Origin: Noviherbaspirillum malthae
GTDB taxonomy: Bacteria > Pseudomonadota > Gammaproteobacteria > Burkholderiales > Burkholderiaceae_D
Assembly (NCBI RefSeq): GCF_015352985.1
Contig: NZ_JACYXF010000017.1
Coordinates: forward strand, 39,831-103,830
Direction: 5' to 3'
Length of the DNA: 64,000 bases
Shown: positions 33,155 to 42,353 of the stretch, one piece after another
Position numbering within the stretch: the first letter of the stretch is position 1
Layout: every line of letters starts with the position of its first letter
Program-made: the position numbers and the translations under genes
Notes under the pieces: model-generated
Database searches by the model: none
Seen by the model: the letters and a program-made list of their open reading frames with translations, nothing else
Told to the model about the DNA's origin: nothing

Positions 33155-34009
33155 ATGAACTTAGTTATTCGACGCATCGTGCGCTGGAGTGCCTATCCCA
33201 TCGTACTCGGCGGCTGTGCCGTCGCGCTCGTCCGCATCACATCGAGTCATTTACCTTATTGGCCATTGGCACCGCTTGTTTCGTTGTTTGGCATCGCCTG
33301 CGTGGCCCTGCTGGAGCGCCTGCAGCCGTATGAACCTGCCTGGCTGGCGGATCACGGCGACACCCGTGAGGATATGCTGCATGCCTTCGTCAGCCTGACG
33401 CTGATCTTCACCTCGGTCAAAGCGATCGACTTGGCACTTCGCTATCTCCACGTGCCAAGCACAGCAATCTGGCCAACGCAATGGCCGATGTGGGCCCAAG
33501 TGCTGCTTGCCGGAGCCATCATTGATTTCGGCTTGTGGTTCATGCACTGGGCCAGTCACAAGAATGCTTCCTTGTGGCGGCTGCACGCATTGCATCACAG
33601 CGCAGAACGCCTTTACTGGCTTAATGGCGAACGACGCCATCCACTGAGTGCAATGGTGCTCGGTACGCCCGGACTGGTACTTGCTGCGCTGGCCGGCGCC
33701 CCGCCAGCAGCCATTGGATGCTGGCTGGCCATCGTATCAGTTCATCTCGCCTTCCAGCATGCCAACCTAGATTACAGCGTCGGCCCTCTGCGTCGACTGC
33801 TGGGTGTGGCGGAAATTCATCGCTGGCATCATAAACGTGAGTACGAAGATGCCCAAGTCAACTTTGGCGAATTCTGGCTTATTTGGGATCAACTTTTCGG
33901 AACGTTTCATTACCATCGCAACGGAGTTGGTGAAGGCGACGTAGGACTGCGCAATGAACGTATGCCGGATACTTATCTTGCACAGCTCACTTGGCCGTGG
34001 CGGCGATAG
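33155..34009 (+). CDS. Fatty acid hydroxylase / sterol desaturase-family membrane protein
   Basis: A 284-aa integral membrane di-iron protein. The histidine boxes are HWASH, HALHHS and HRWHHKRE, spaced as in the FA_hydroxylase superfamily. Three or four hydrophobic segments precede them. In bacteria these enzymes oxygenate lipids, sometimes ornithine lipids or carotenoids; the substrate is unknown here. It follows the AraC gene. Confidence 0.88.
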   Translation: MNLVIRRIVRWSAYPIVLGGCAVALVRITSSHLPYWPLAPLVSLFGIACVALLERLQPYEPAWLADHGDTREDMLHAFVSLTLIFTSVKAIDLALRYLHVPSTAIWPTQWPMWAQVLLAGAIIDFGLWFMHWASHKNASLWRLHALHHSAERLYWLNGERRHPLSAMVLGTPGLVLAALAGAPPAAIGCWLAIVSVHLAFQHANLDYSVGPLRRLLGVAEIHRWHHKREYEDAQVNFGEFWLIWDQLFGTFHYHRNGVGEGDVGLRNERMPDTYLAQLTWPWRR

Positions 34010-34332
34010 GTCATCGTCGCTCTTTCCGCTCATTGTGATGGGCGCTGCAGGCAATGCTACGATCAGATGCCTAAGGTTCAGTTTTTCATTGAATAGAATT
34101 GCACTGGACAGGCTGGGATCGGCCAGTATAAACCTTGTCAGTCACATGATCGTTGTCCGAGCATATGGTGGTTACGGCACGAATATTGAGGGCTTCGCAA
34201 CCGTACTACGCTGCCGTAAGGCATTGCGTAGCCCACCCGAATGTCGCGGAATATGGGAGCCGTCAGATTACCAACAATGACGGCTCCCGCTTCACATTAC
34301 GGTAAGTGGATAAACAACCTTGCCGTTACCGA
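34010..34332. other. Gene-free stretch with a hairpin
   Basis: No supported gene. The perfect 11-bp inverted repeat GGGAGCCGTCA / TGACGGCTCCC at 34255-34288 (12-nt loop) lies between the hydroxylase gene and the oppositely oriented lipoprotein genes and may separate their transcripts. No T-run is seen on either strand. Confidence 0.5.
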
Positions 34333-34461
34333 CTAGCCCCCGCCTTGATAGACGCTACCGAGTTCAGTTGGATGTTTGCCGGCTTGGCTAGTATTGCCTG
34401 TTCCGAACGTAGAGCAACCCGCCAAGACAACAACCGCAACTGCGATGAAAAGAGTCTTCAT
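34333..34461 (-). CDS. Small lipoprotein, copy 2
   Basis: A 42-aa prolipoprotein: MKTLFIAVAVVVLAGC gives the lipobox LAGC, and the mature part is about 27 residues ending in SVYQGGG. The sequence STFG after the Cys and the C-terminal Y-x-GG are shared with the adjacent copy. AGGA lies before the ATG. The function is unknown; such entericidin-like or small outer-membrane lipoproteins are common stress genes. Confidence 0.7.
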   Translation of the reverse strand: MKTLFIAVAVVVLAGCSTFGTGNTSQAGKHPTELGSVYQGGG

Positions 34462-34510
34462 CCTGTATTTTCCTTTATAAGAGATTGTTTCAGATGCAGG
34501 GCTTTCGCTA

Positions 34511-34642
34511 TTACCGGGCACCGCCTCGATAGAGGTCTTCATACCCGGAAGTTGATTTAGCAGGTGTGTTCATCGACTTCGAACCAAAAGTTGAGCAACC
34601 TGCGAGAACAACAACTGCGACAACTGCGAACAGCTTTTTCAT
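34511..34642 (-). CDS. Small lipoprotein, copy 1
   Basis: A 43-aa prolipoprotein with signal MKKLFAVVAVVVLAGC and lipobox LAGC, then STFGSKSMN and a C-terminus DLYRGGAR. It is closely related to the next gene 49 nt downstream, so the pair is a tandem duplication. AGGAAAT before ATG is a plausible ribosome site (sequence read on the minus strand). Confidence 0.7.
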   Translation of the reverse strand: MKKLFAVVAVVVLAGCSTFGSKSMNTPAKSTSGYEDLYRGGAR

Positions 34643-35062
34643 GGAATTTCCTTTATTTCAAGTTTAAAGATATGGTTGGGTGGCTGATACCGACACCAAC
34701 CGAGCATCAATGACGCGGCCACGGCGGAGCAACGGTAGCTACCGGATGCACGCAACGTAGCCTTGGACGCCAAGATTCATTTGCTGCGCCTCATTCCGAC
34801 ACGCCGTTCTCGAGACGCAATACGGCTTGTTCAGCGGTATTTGTCTCGCCCAGAATGCGCAAGGTGACACTCGTAGCCATGTCGGCATACAAATTAACCT
34901 TGTATGGATTCCCCGCCAGTCACGGCAAGACACCTGTCGCAGACGGTGGACGAAATCCTTCCGTGCAAGACAATGTCAGCCTGTTTGGCTCTGCGTGTAT
35001 TCGAAGGAGTTCAGCGAGAGTCCCACCCGAACGACAGGGACAGAAAGCAAAAAGCTCGTCGC
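34643..35062. other. Gene-free stretch upstream of the small lipoproteins
   Basis: No supported gene on either strand. It should contain the lipoprotein promoter on the minus strand, but I could not assign a confident -35/-10 pair. Confidence 0.45.
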
Positions 35063-35407
35063 TTATGCGGTAAGCCGCCGGTCAGGTCTATCAGGACCAT
35101 CCGGTATATGGGAGGAGTAAAGCAGCGGCGGCGAAGCGAGTGTGCTACGGCCGTGCAGGAGGAAGGTGGAGGAGATTGCGGGAGCTAACGACGCCTGGCA
35201 CGCCTGATGGCAATACTCACATTCATGCAGGGACGCTGACTTTCCTTTGTCCGGGTCACCCTTGCCCTTAGCGCCCTTATGGTCGTCAGCATGATGTCCA
35301 ATGTGGGTGACATGTTCTTTCTCGTGTTGGCAATAGGATGCAATCACTGCCCACGAATATTGCAGTGGAAGGAGTGCCAGCAGAAAAATGAGAATCAGTT
35401 TTTTCAC
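35063..35407 (-). CDS. CzcI-like periplasmic cation-efflux accessory protein, copy A
   Basis: A 114-aa secreted protein with signal MKKLILIFLLALLPLQYSWA, a His-rich stretch (CQHEKEHVTHIGHHADDHKG) and CEYCHQAC. The ending SSHIPDGPDRPDRRL is shared with the copy at 43734. CzcI proteins modulate czc expression or bind Zn/Cd in the periplasm. It lies downstream of a DsbD-alpha and a CDF gene on the same strand. Confidence 0.8.
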   Translation of the reverse strand: MKKLILIFLLALLPLQYSWAVIASYCQHEKEHVTHIGHHADDHKGAKGKGDPDKGKSASLHECEYCHQACQASLAPAISSTFLLHGRSTLASPPLLYSSHIPDGPDRPDRRLTA

Positions 35408-35469
35408 AGATGGATTGATAGCGAACGAGGACGCAAGTTCAACGCGTATTTTTTCGAGGCCGTAACAAG

Positions 35470-35973
35470 TTATGGCAACACAAGGTTGACCGCTTTCTCA
35501 ATGGGCGGATAGCAGACGCCCAGCTTTTCATGGCATCCCTGGTATGACGCGACCAACGTGATTGTCTTACCCTTTGTCGCACCATTTAACGCCAGTTCGA
35601 CTGGGACGGCCTTCTTATACACCTCTGTCCGTCCAAAAATCTGGTCAGTCTTCATTTCACCAGGTGGCAATTTCACTGCATTGATGCTGACGCCATTTGC
35701 GTTCTTGAGCGCAAATTGAACTCGCTGCTTGTAGAGGTAGTACCCCTTTGCAGGAATAAGGTTTGCGGACAAGGCGTTGGTCCCCTTTGCCACCACTTGA
35801 AATTTGAACGCTGCATCAGGCTCAAGCAATTCATCTTCGTTGGTATTCGAGAACAGCCCTTTGACCTTGTCCTGCAAACCTGGCGAAGACGATTGCTGCG
35901 CATGCGCAGGCAAAGTCAAAGCCGCCACTAGAGGGGTAAGGATTATTGCTGCCTGTATTGCCTTGATTTTCAT
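35470..35973 (-). CDS. Stand-alone DsbD alpha-domain protein, second copy
   Basis: A 167-aa periplasmic protein with signal MKIKAIQAAIILTPLVAALTLPAHAQ, the motif KGYYLYKQRV and the cysteine pair in YQGCHEKLGVCYPP. ATG 35973 is chosen for its signal peptide; an in-frame start at 36024 overlaps nothing useful. It sits between a CDF and a CzcI gene, so a metal-linked thiol role is likely. The paralogue is at 29979. Confidence 0.85.
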   Translation of the reverse strand: MKIKAIQAAIILTPLVAALTLPAHAQQSSSPGLQDKVKGLFSNTNEDELLEPDAAFKFQVVAKGTNALSANLIPAKGYYLYKQRVQFALKNANGVSINAVKLPPGEMKTDQIFGRTEVYKKAVPVELALNGATKGKTITLVASYQGCHEKLGVCYPPIEKAVNLVLP

Positions 35974-36026
35974 AGCGCGTTCTTCAATGTACACAGCTTC
36001 GCAGAAGCGGTCTATTTCTTCCACAC

Positions 36027-36968
36027 CTAGTGCTGATGATGTGTTTCAGTTTCAGTATGTTCCGGACCAGATCCAATGACACAGAGCTCCCCTTCCAATT
36101 CCACATCGACGGTCACATGCTCGAAGGTATGCTCGTCAAGGAGACTTCGGACACGTGCCTTGGCATCGATCATTTCCTCGCGGCTGGCATCGCGTTGCAT
36201 CACGAGGTGGGTCGTGAGGACATGGACCTCGCCATCAACTGTCCAGCTGTGCGTGTGATGGACTGAAAGGACCTTGGGATGAGCAAGTACTGCTCTCTCG
36301 AATGCCACCACATCAAACGCTTCCGGTACCTTCTGGATGAACACATTGAACACCTTGCGCAGATTTCGGACTACGTTCCAGAGCACAAACAGCGAGATGC
36401 CGATGGACAGCAACGGGTCAATGATGGGCAAGTCCCATACGGTCATGATGCCGGCGCCGATCAGAACCGCAAGCCAGCCCAGCGTGTCTTCCAGAAGGTG
36501 CCAACTGACGACTTGCTCGGTCAGCGAAGTGCCGCGCCTTACCCGGAGTACAGCCGCGCCGTTGAAAGCAACACCGATCACGGCCAGGATCATCATGCCC
36601 GGAGCGTTGACTTCCTCGGGAGCGAACAAGCGAGACGCCGCGTTCCAAAGTACAAAGCCCAGGCCAACGATCAGAACCAAGCCGGTAATCAGTCCGCCAA
36701 GTAGAGAATACCGACGATAGCCATAGGTATTCTTTGCGGTACGACCACGCCGCGATAACCTATCGAAATACCAGGCCAGGCCGAGCGACATCGAGTCGCC
36801 CAAGTCATGAACCGCGTCGCTCAGGATGGCAATACTGTTTGTATATAGGCCGCCAATCACTTCAATAATCGTGAAGGACAGGTTGAGCAAAAAAGCAGTT
36901 TTCAAATTTCCGCTGCTTCCATGCCCATGACCATGGTCATGACTACCGTGTGAATGACCGCTACCCAT
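36027..36968 (-). CDS. czcD: CDF-family Zn/Cd/Co efflux transporter (CzcD-like)
   Basis: A 313-aa inner-membrane protein with six helices. A His-rich N-terminus (MGSGHSHGSHDHGHGHG) is followed by the CDF metal site SDAVHDLGDS, the second site HLLEDTLGW, and a cytoplasmic metal-binding C-domain (VHHTHSWTVDGEVHVLTTHL). A His-rich tail (TETHHQH) is present. ATG 36968 gives this typical start. It is the terminal exporter of the czc region, moving cytoplasmic Zn, Cd or Co to the periplasm. Confidence 0.92.
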   Translation of the reverse strand: MGSGHSHGSHDHGHGHGSSGNLKTAFLLNLSFTIIEVIGGLYTNSIAILSDAVHDLGDSMSLGLAWYFDRLSRRGRTAKNTYGYRRYSLLGGLITGLVLIVGLGFVLWNAASRLFAPEEVNAPGMMILAVIGVAFNGAAVLRVRRGTSLTEQVVSWHLLEDTLGWLAVLIGAGIMTVWDLPIIDPLLSIGISLFVLWNVVRNLRKVFNVFIQKVPEAFDVVAFERAVLAHPKVLSVHHTHSWTVDGEVHVLTTHLVMQRDASREEMIDAKARVRSLLDEHTFEHVTVDVELEGELCVIGSGPEHTETETHHQH

Positions 36969-37044
36969 TTTCGCTCGCTGTTGTGTTGTCCAAATGATGG
37001 GACGTGCCGCCGCAATCAAGCCGCACGCCAACTCCGAGTCGGTA

Positions 37045-37473
37045 TTATTTCAGTGTGAAGCGAACGCTTTGCGGCTTGCCACCGGTCGTAACAGACGCAA
37101 CGACCTTGGTGCCCTTGTCGACTTTAAACGTTCCTTTGGCCTGAAGCTTGTTCTCGCCCGCCGGAGCCAGTTTGACTTCAGATTTGTCGGAAGCCGACAG
37201 TAGCGTCAACGTCGCGCTGGCATCCTTGGTATCGACCGGCTTGCCATGGTCGGTGATGTACAAAGTCAGTGTGTCGGACTTTGCAACCAGTTCGTAGTTC
37301 ACATCCTTGACGACCGACACAACGCCGCCGTTTGCCGGTTTGGCGTCGTGCGCGTGCTCGCCACCTTTCTTGTCGTCGTGGTTATGGCCTTTGTGGTCAT
37401 CGGCCGCCAAACCGAGATTTGCGAGCGACAGGGCGAGAACGGCGATAGACGCGGAAGCCAATTTGTGCAATTT
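37045..37473 (-). CDS. His-rich periplasmic metal-binding protein
   Basis: A 142-aa secreted protein. The signal peptide ends NLGLAADDHKG; it is followed by GHNHDDKKGGEHAHD, a probable metal-binding stretch, then an immunoglobulin-like beta domain (TLTLYITDHGKPV, GTFKVDKGTKVVASV, SVRFTLK). It lies just after czcA in the same direction. A CzcE-like or copper-binding periplasmic role is possible; family uncertain. Confidence 0.7.
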   Translation of the reverse strand, partial: KLHKLASASIAVLALSLANLGLAADDHKGHNHDDKKGGEHAHDAKPANGGVVSVVKDVNYELVAKSDTLTLYITDHGKPVDTKDASATLTLLSASDKSEVKLAPAGENKLQAKGTFKVDKGTKVVASVTTGGKPQSVRFTLK

Positions 37474-37556
37474 CATAGTTTCTCCTGAGTAGTGATGGAA
37501 CACTTTGGTATTTCAATCATAGGTGTCCCCGTCGTCGCACAACGGGGACGGACTGC

Positions 37557-40500
37557 TTAAGTAGGCAATTGCTGAGGAACCGCCTTTATCGGGGCAACTT
37601 GTTCTTCGATTTCCTCTTCCTTACGGTAAGCAAGACGATACAGAAGCGGAAGAACCAGAAGCGTCAAGGCCGTCGACGAAAGAATGCCGCCAATGACTAC
37701 GGTGGCCAGCGGGCGCTGCACTTCAGCCCCTGTACCTGTTGCAAGCGCCATGGGCACAAACCCAAGCGATGCTACCAAGGCGGTCATCAATACGGGACGC
37801 AATCGGGTCAGCGCGCCTTCACGCACGGCGGAATCCAGGGAATGACCTTCCTCTCGCAGGGTACGAATGAAGGAAATCATCACCAGACCATTCAACACCG
37901 CCACTCCGGAGAGGGCAATGAAGCCAACCGCCGCGGAGATGGATAGCGGAATACCCCGCATCCATAGCGCGACCACACCGCCTGTCAGCGCGAATGGAAT
38001 ACCGCTGAAGACGAGAAGTCCATCCTTGAGGTTGCCAAACATCGCAAACAGTAGCGTGAATACCAACAGCAATGCCAATGGCACGACGACTTGCAGGCGC
38101 TGAGCAGCAGACTGCAGCTGCTCGAACTGGCCACCCCAGGTTGTCCAATAGCCGGCGGGCACTTTAACTTGGTCACGGATGGCCGATTCCGCTTCAGACA
38201 CGAATGAACCGATGTCCCGTCCGCGCACGTTGGCACTGATGACGATACGCCGCTTACCGTTTTCTCGGCTGATCTGGTTGGGTCCGGGAGCAAGTTCCAG
38301 ATTGGCCACTTCACCCAATGGAATGAACGTCGCTCGTCCATTGCCGTTTTCTGCGCGGGGCAGCGAAATCGGCAGCCGCTTCATCGCCTCGAGGTCGTTG
38401 CGCAAGTTTTCCGGAAGCCTGACAATGATGTCAAAGCGACGGTCGCCCTGGAACAGCGTGCCGGCTTCCTTGCCACCAATTGCGGTTGCCACCATGTCCT
38501 GAACATCGCCGACATTCAAACCATAGCGGGATGCTTTCTCCCGGTCGATATTGATGGTCAACATAGGCAGGCCTGTAGTCTGTTCCACCTTGACCTCGGC
38601 CGCCCCAGACACCCTGCCCAACGTGGAGGCAATCTTGGCCGCCGTGTCGTTGAGCACATCCATGTCGTCGCCGAATAGTTTGACCGCTACGTCGCTTCGC
38701 ACGCCGGATATCAGCTCATTGAAGCGAAGCTGGATTGGCTGTGAAAACTCGTAGTTGCTGCCCGGGATTTTGGAAATGGTTTGCTGTACAGCCGCCAACA
38801 ATTCATCGCGAGTCTTCCTGGGCTCAGGCCACTGATCCTGGGGCTTGAGCATGATGTACCCGTCCGAGATGTTGGGCGGCATCGGGTCAGACGCAATCTC
38901 GGCCGTACCGGTACGCGCGAAGATGCGGTCGATTTCTGGATGCTTCTGCTTCAACGTCCGTTCAAGCTGCTGCTGCATTGCCACCGACTGCGACAAGCTG
39001 GTACCCGGGATGCGCAGTGCCTGGATCGCAAAGTCACCCTCGTTCAGACTCGGCACGAATTCGCTTCCCAAACGGGTGGCCAGCAGGCCCGACAGGATGA
39101 TGGTCACCGCGGCAAACGTCAGTACCACGGGCTTGTTCGCCATCACGAAGTCCAGTACGGGGCCATAGAGACGCTTGGCTCCCTGCATGACGACATTCTC
39201 TTTTTCAGCCACTTTGTTGCCGATGAAGAGCGCGACCGCGGCAGGGATGAAGGTAATCGACAGAATCATCGCGCCCAGCAAGGCGATCACCACCGTCAGG
39301 GCCATCGGATGGAACATCCGGCCTTCCACGCCGGTCAGCGCGAAGATTGGCAGGTAGACCACCATGATGATGAGCTGGCCGTACAACAGCGGCCGACGTG
39401 CTTCCCGGGATGTGGCAAACACTTCATGGAAGCGCTCGGCCCGCGTCAATGGCCGTCCATGGTGCGCCTGAGCATGGGCAAGCCGGCGGACGCAGTTCTC
39501 GACAATCACGACCGCACCGTCAATGATGATGCCGAAATCCAGTGCGCCTAAGCTCAGCAGGTTCGCACTGACCTTGTTCGATACCATGCCACTGAAGGTG
39601 AACAGCATCGACAGTGGAATGACCATCGCCGTGATGAGGGCTGCGCGGATGTTCCCAAGGAACAGGAACAACACCGCAATGACCAAAATAGCACCCTCGA
39701 TCAGATTCTTCTTTACCGTGTCGATGGCCTTGTCGACCAGGACCGTGCGGTCATACACGGTGATGGCCACCACACCTTCCGGAAGGGTGCGGTTGATCTC
39801 GGCCATTTTCTTGTCCACGGCCTGGGAAACCGTACGGCTGTTCTGGCCAATCAGCATGAACACCGTACCGAGGACAACTTCCCGTCCATTCTCGGTGGCA
39901 GCACCGGTACGCAGCTCGCGACCAATTTCGACTTCGCCGATATCGCGCATCCGAATAGGCACGCCCTGGACGGTACCCAGAATGATATTACGGATGTCCT
40001 CGATGGACTGTACCTGGCCGGGCGCACGAATCAATAGCTGCTCGCCGCGCTTTTCGATGTAGCCAGCCCCGGCATTGCCATTGTTACGGTCAAGCGCGTT
40101 GACCACGTCCTGCAGTGTCAGGCCATAGGACGCCAGTCGTTCGGGAACCGGTGCGACCTGGTATTCCTTCTCGAAGCCGCCAATCGAGTTGATTTCCGTG
40201 ACGCCAGGAACGTTACGCAGCTGCGGCTTGATGATCCAGTCCTGGATTTCACGCAAATCGGTCGGGGTGTACGGCGTGCCGTCGGGCTTTTTCGCGCCAT
40301 CCTTGGTCTCGACCGTCCACAGGTAAATCTCACCCAGACCGGTGGAAATCGGTCCCATGGCTGGCGTCACCCCCGCCGGCAACCTCTCCTTGGCTTCCTG
40401 CAGTCGCTCATTGACGAGTTGCCGAGCGAAGTAGATATCGGTGCCATCCTTGAAGATGACGGTGATCTGCGACAGGCCATATCGCGACAACGACCTGGTT

Positions 40501-40742
40501 TGCTCCAGATTGGGCAAACCGGACATGACTGTCTCTAGCGGATAGGTGATCCGCTGCTCCGTTTCCAGAGGCGAGTATCCCGGTGCTGACGTATTGATTT
40601 GGACCTGAACGTTGGTAATGTCAGGGACCGCGTCAATGGGCAGTTTTTGATAGCTGAATATGCCAATGGCGGCCATGCCGAACACGGCAAGCAGGACCAG
40701 CCATCGCTGCTCGATGGCAAAGCGTATGATGCGTTCAAACAT
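37557..40742 (-). CDS. czcA: HME-RND efflux pump CzcA
   Basis: A 1061-aa RND proton antiporter, inner-membrane pump of CzcCBA for Co, Zn and Cd. The N-terminus MFERIIRFAIEQRWLVLLAV, the substrate signature LGALDFGIIIDGAVVIVEN (HME1-type, divalent cations) in helix 4, and the closing RLAYRKEEEIEE fit CzcA. It is the third gene of czcCBA, 18 nt after czcB. Confidence 0.95.
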   Translation of the reverse strand: MFERIIRFAIEQRWLVLLAVFGMAAIGIFSYQKLPIDAVPDITNVQVQINTSAPGYSPLETEQRITYPLETVMSGLPNLEQTRSLSRYGLSQITVIFKDGTDIYFARQLVNERLQEAKERLPAGVTPAMGPISTGLGEIYLWTVETKDGAKKPDGTPYTPTDLREIQDWIIKPQLRNVPGVTEINSIGGFEKEYQVAPVPERLASYGLTLQDVVNALDRNNGNAGAGYIEKRGEQLLIRAPGQVQSIEDIRNIILGTVQGVPIRMRDIGEVEIGRELRTGAATENGREVVLGTVFMLIGQNSRTVSQAVDKKMAEINRTLPEGVVAITVYDRTVLVDKAIDTVKKNLIEGAILVIAVLFLFLGNIRAALITAMVIPLSMLFTFSGMVSNKVSANLLSLGALDFGIIIDGAVVIVENCVRRLAHAQAHHGRPLTRAERFHEVFATSREARRPLLYGQLIIMVVYLPIFALTGVEGRMFHPMALTVVIALLGAMILSITFIPAAVALFIGNKVAEKENVVMQGAKRLYGPVLDFVMANKPVVLTFAAVTIILSGLLATRLGSEFVPSLNEGDFAIQALRIPGTSLSQSVAMQQQLERTLKQKHPEIDRIFARTGTAEIASDPMPPNISDGYIMLKPQDQWPEPRKTRDELLAAVQQTISKIPGSNYEFSQPIQLRFNELISGVRSDVAVKLFGDDMDVLNDTAAKIASTLGRVSGAAEVKVEQTTGLPMLTINIDREKASRYGLNVGDVQDMVATAIGGKEAGTLFQGDRRFDIIVRLPENLRNDLEAMKRLPISLPRAENGNGRATFIPLGEVANLELAPGPNQISRENGKRRIVISANVRGRDIGSFVSEAESAIRDQVKVPAGYWTTWGGQFEQLQSAAQRLQVVVPLALLLVFTLLFAMFGNLKDGLLVFSGIPFALTGGVVALWMRGIPLSISAAVGFIALSGVAVLNGLVMISFIRTLREEGHSLDSAVREGALTRLRPVLMTALVASLGFVPMALATGTGAEVQRPLATVVIGGILSSTALTLLVLPLLYRLAYRKEEEIEEQVAPIKAVPQQLPT

Positions 40743-40760
40743 GGATAAGTCCTTTTCGCA

Positions 40761-42344
40761 TCAGTGAGTATGTTCGGCGCTGGCTTTACCCTGCTCCGAC
40801 TTGACGATGAAGCTGCCCGCGCCTGCGTACTTGCTGCCCGCCTTCAATCCCTTGACCACCTCGACTACCTTGCCGTCAGTGCGGCCGAGGGTGACTTGCT
40901 GGGGAAGGAAGCCGCCGGGAACGCGAACGAAGATGGTCGGCTTGTCGTTGACCGTCTGAATGGCATCGGTACTCACCGCGACCGGAACTTCGGCTTGGTT
41001 CGAGACGATTTCAACATTCACGAACAGACCTGGGCGCCAAGACATGTCTGGGTTCGGCAGTGAAACCCTGGCTTTGGCGGTACGGGTTTGTTCGCCAAGC
41101 AAAGATCCAACGAAAGAAATCGTGCCGGGTGCTTTCGCATCGAATGCCGTCGCCTTGACGGTAACTTTCTCGCCGACGCGAACTGCGTTCAGGTCTTTTG
41201 CAGGGACAGCAACCTCCGCCCACACTGTCGACAAGTCCGAGATCGTGAAAATGTCAGCGTCTTCCTTGATGGCTTCGCCGAGGGAGATGTGTTTTTCCAT
41301 AATCATGCCATCAAACGGTGCCCGGATTTCGTAGGCATTCAGTGAGCCACGGCTGGATGCGCCGGTACCCAAGGCACTGAGTTTTTGCTGAACATTCCGG
41401 ACAGCGATTTCCGCTTCCTGCATCGCCTGTTCAGCCTGCAGGTAATCCTGCTCCGCCGAAATCTTTTCCTGCCAGAGCTTCTTTTCGCGTTCGTACGTGG
41501 TTTTGGCCAATGCGAGTCGCTTTTGTGCGGCCAACAATTCGCTGCGTTGCTCTGACAGGCCCGAGCTTGCCAGGACGGCCAACACTTCGCCTTTCTTGAC
41601 CTTCTGCCCGAGATTGACCTTGACGCTCTCAACGACACCGGCCATCCGAGGTACGACATGCGCTGTCCGGTCCTCGTTGTAGCGGATCTCGCCAGGCAAC
41701 GTGAGCGAGCTGTTGATCCTTGCCGGACCTGCGGTATTGACAGTAACGCCGGCCGCCTTGGACTGCTCGTCATTCATTGCGATCGTGCCTTCCATCTCCT
41801 CGAAGGTGAAGAGGTAAGGCTCGTTGGCTGTTTGTGCTGCGACCGTCGCTTCGAATACGTGGGGTTCCGGCACCGAAGTGCTGCTCTTCAGGTAATCCTT
41901 TTCAGGAGTAAAGGCGAGTTCCTGTTTTCCGCCATCCGGACGGGTGAGAGTAATAGAAACTTTTGCTGAATTCGGAGGGAGCGGCTTTTCCTTCTCGTAC
42001 ATGTAGACATGGAAACGTGGCTCTCCGCCTTCTTCGGCCATCAGCACCTCAAGCCCGAAGTCGCCTTCGGTGAACAATTTCCCGCCATGAGGGCCTTTTG
42101 CCTGTTCTTCCTCATGACCATGTTCATCGCCATGCTCATGTCCGTGCCCACCTTTCTCTTCAGCGTGTGCGTGCTTGTCACCGCCTTTTTCGCCGGCATG
42201 TTCTGCATGCCCGCCGCCGCCGTGGCCGTGTCCATCACCTGCCGGTTTGGGCTTATTCATCGTCATGATGAGCACGCCAAGCAAGACGCCGATGATAACG
42301 ATGGCGAGAATGGAAAATAGCTGTTTCTTCGTAAGATTTTTCAT
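40761..42344 (-). CDS. czcB: CzcB membrane fusion protein
   Basis: A 527-aa periplasmic adaptor. The N-terminal anchor (FSILAIVIIGVLLGVLIM) is followed by a long His-rich segment (GHGHGGGGHAEHAG ... HGHEHGDEHGHEE) for periplasmic metal, then the lipoyl/barrel-sandwich domain (VVESVKVNLGQKVKKGEVLAVL), a coiled-coil hairpin and beta-barrel. It connects CzcA to CzcC. Confidence 0.93.
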   Translation of the reverse strand: MKNLTKKQLFSILAIVIIGVLLGVLIMTMNKPKPAGDGHGHGGGGHAEHAGEKGGDKHAHAEEKGGHGHEHGDEHGHEEEQAKGPHGGKLFTEGDFGLEVLMAEEGGEPRFHVYMYEKEKPLPPNSAKVSITLTRPDGGKQELAFTPEKDYLKSSTSVPEPHVFEATVAAQTANEPYLFTFEEMEGTIAMNDEQSKAAGVTVNTAGPARINSSLTLPGEIRYNEDRTAHVVPRMAGVVESVKVNLGQKVKKGEVLAVLASSGLSEQRSELLAAQKRLALAKTTYEREKKLWQEKISAEQDYLQAEQAMQEAEIAVRNVQQKLSALGTGASSRGSLNAYEIRAPFDGMIMEKHISLGEAIKEDADIFTISDLSTVWAEVAVPAKDLNAVRVGEKVTVKATAFDAKAPGTISFVGSLLGEQTRTAKARVSLPNPDMSWRPGLFVNVEIVSNQAEVPVAVSTDAIQTVNDKPTIFVRVPGGFLPQQVTLGRTDGKVVEVVKGLKAGSKYAGAGSFIVKSEQGKASAEHTH

Positions 42345-42353
42345 GATCTGCTC

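Noticed and set aside
34739..34933. A 64-aa minus-strand frame upstream of the small lipoproteins
   Set aside because: No signal peptide, domain or ribosome site.
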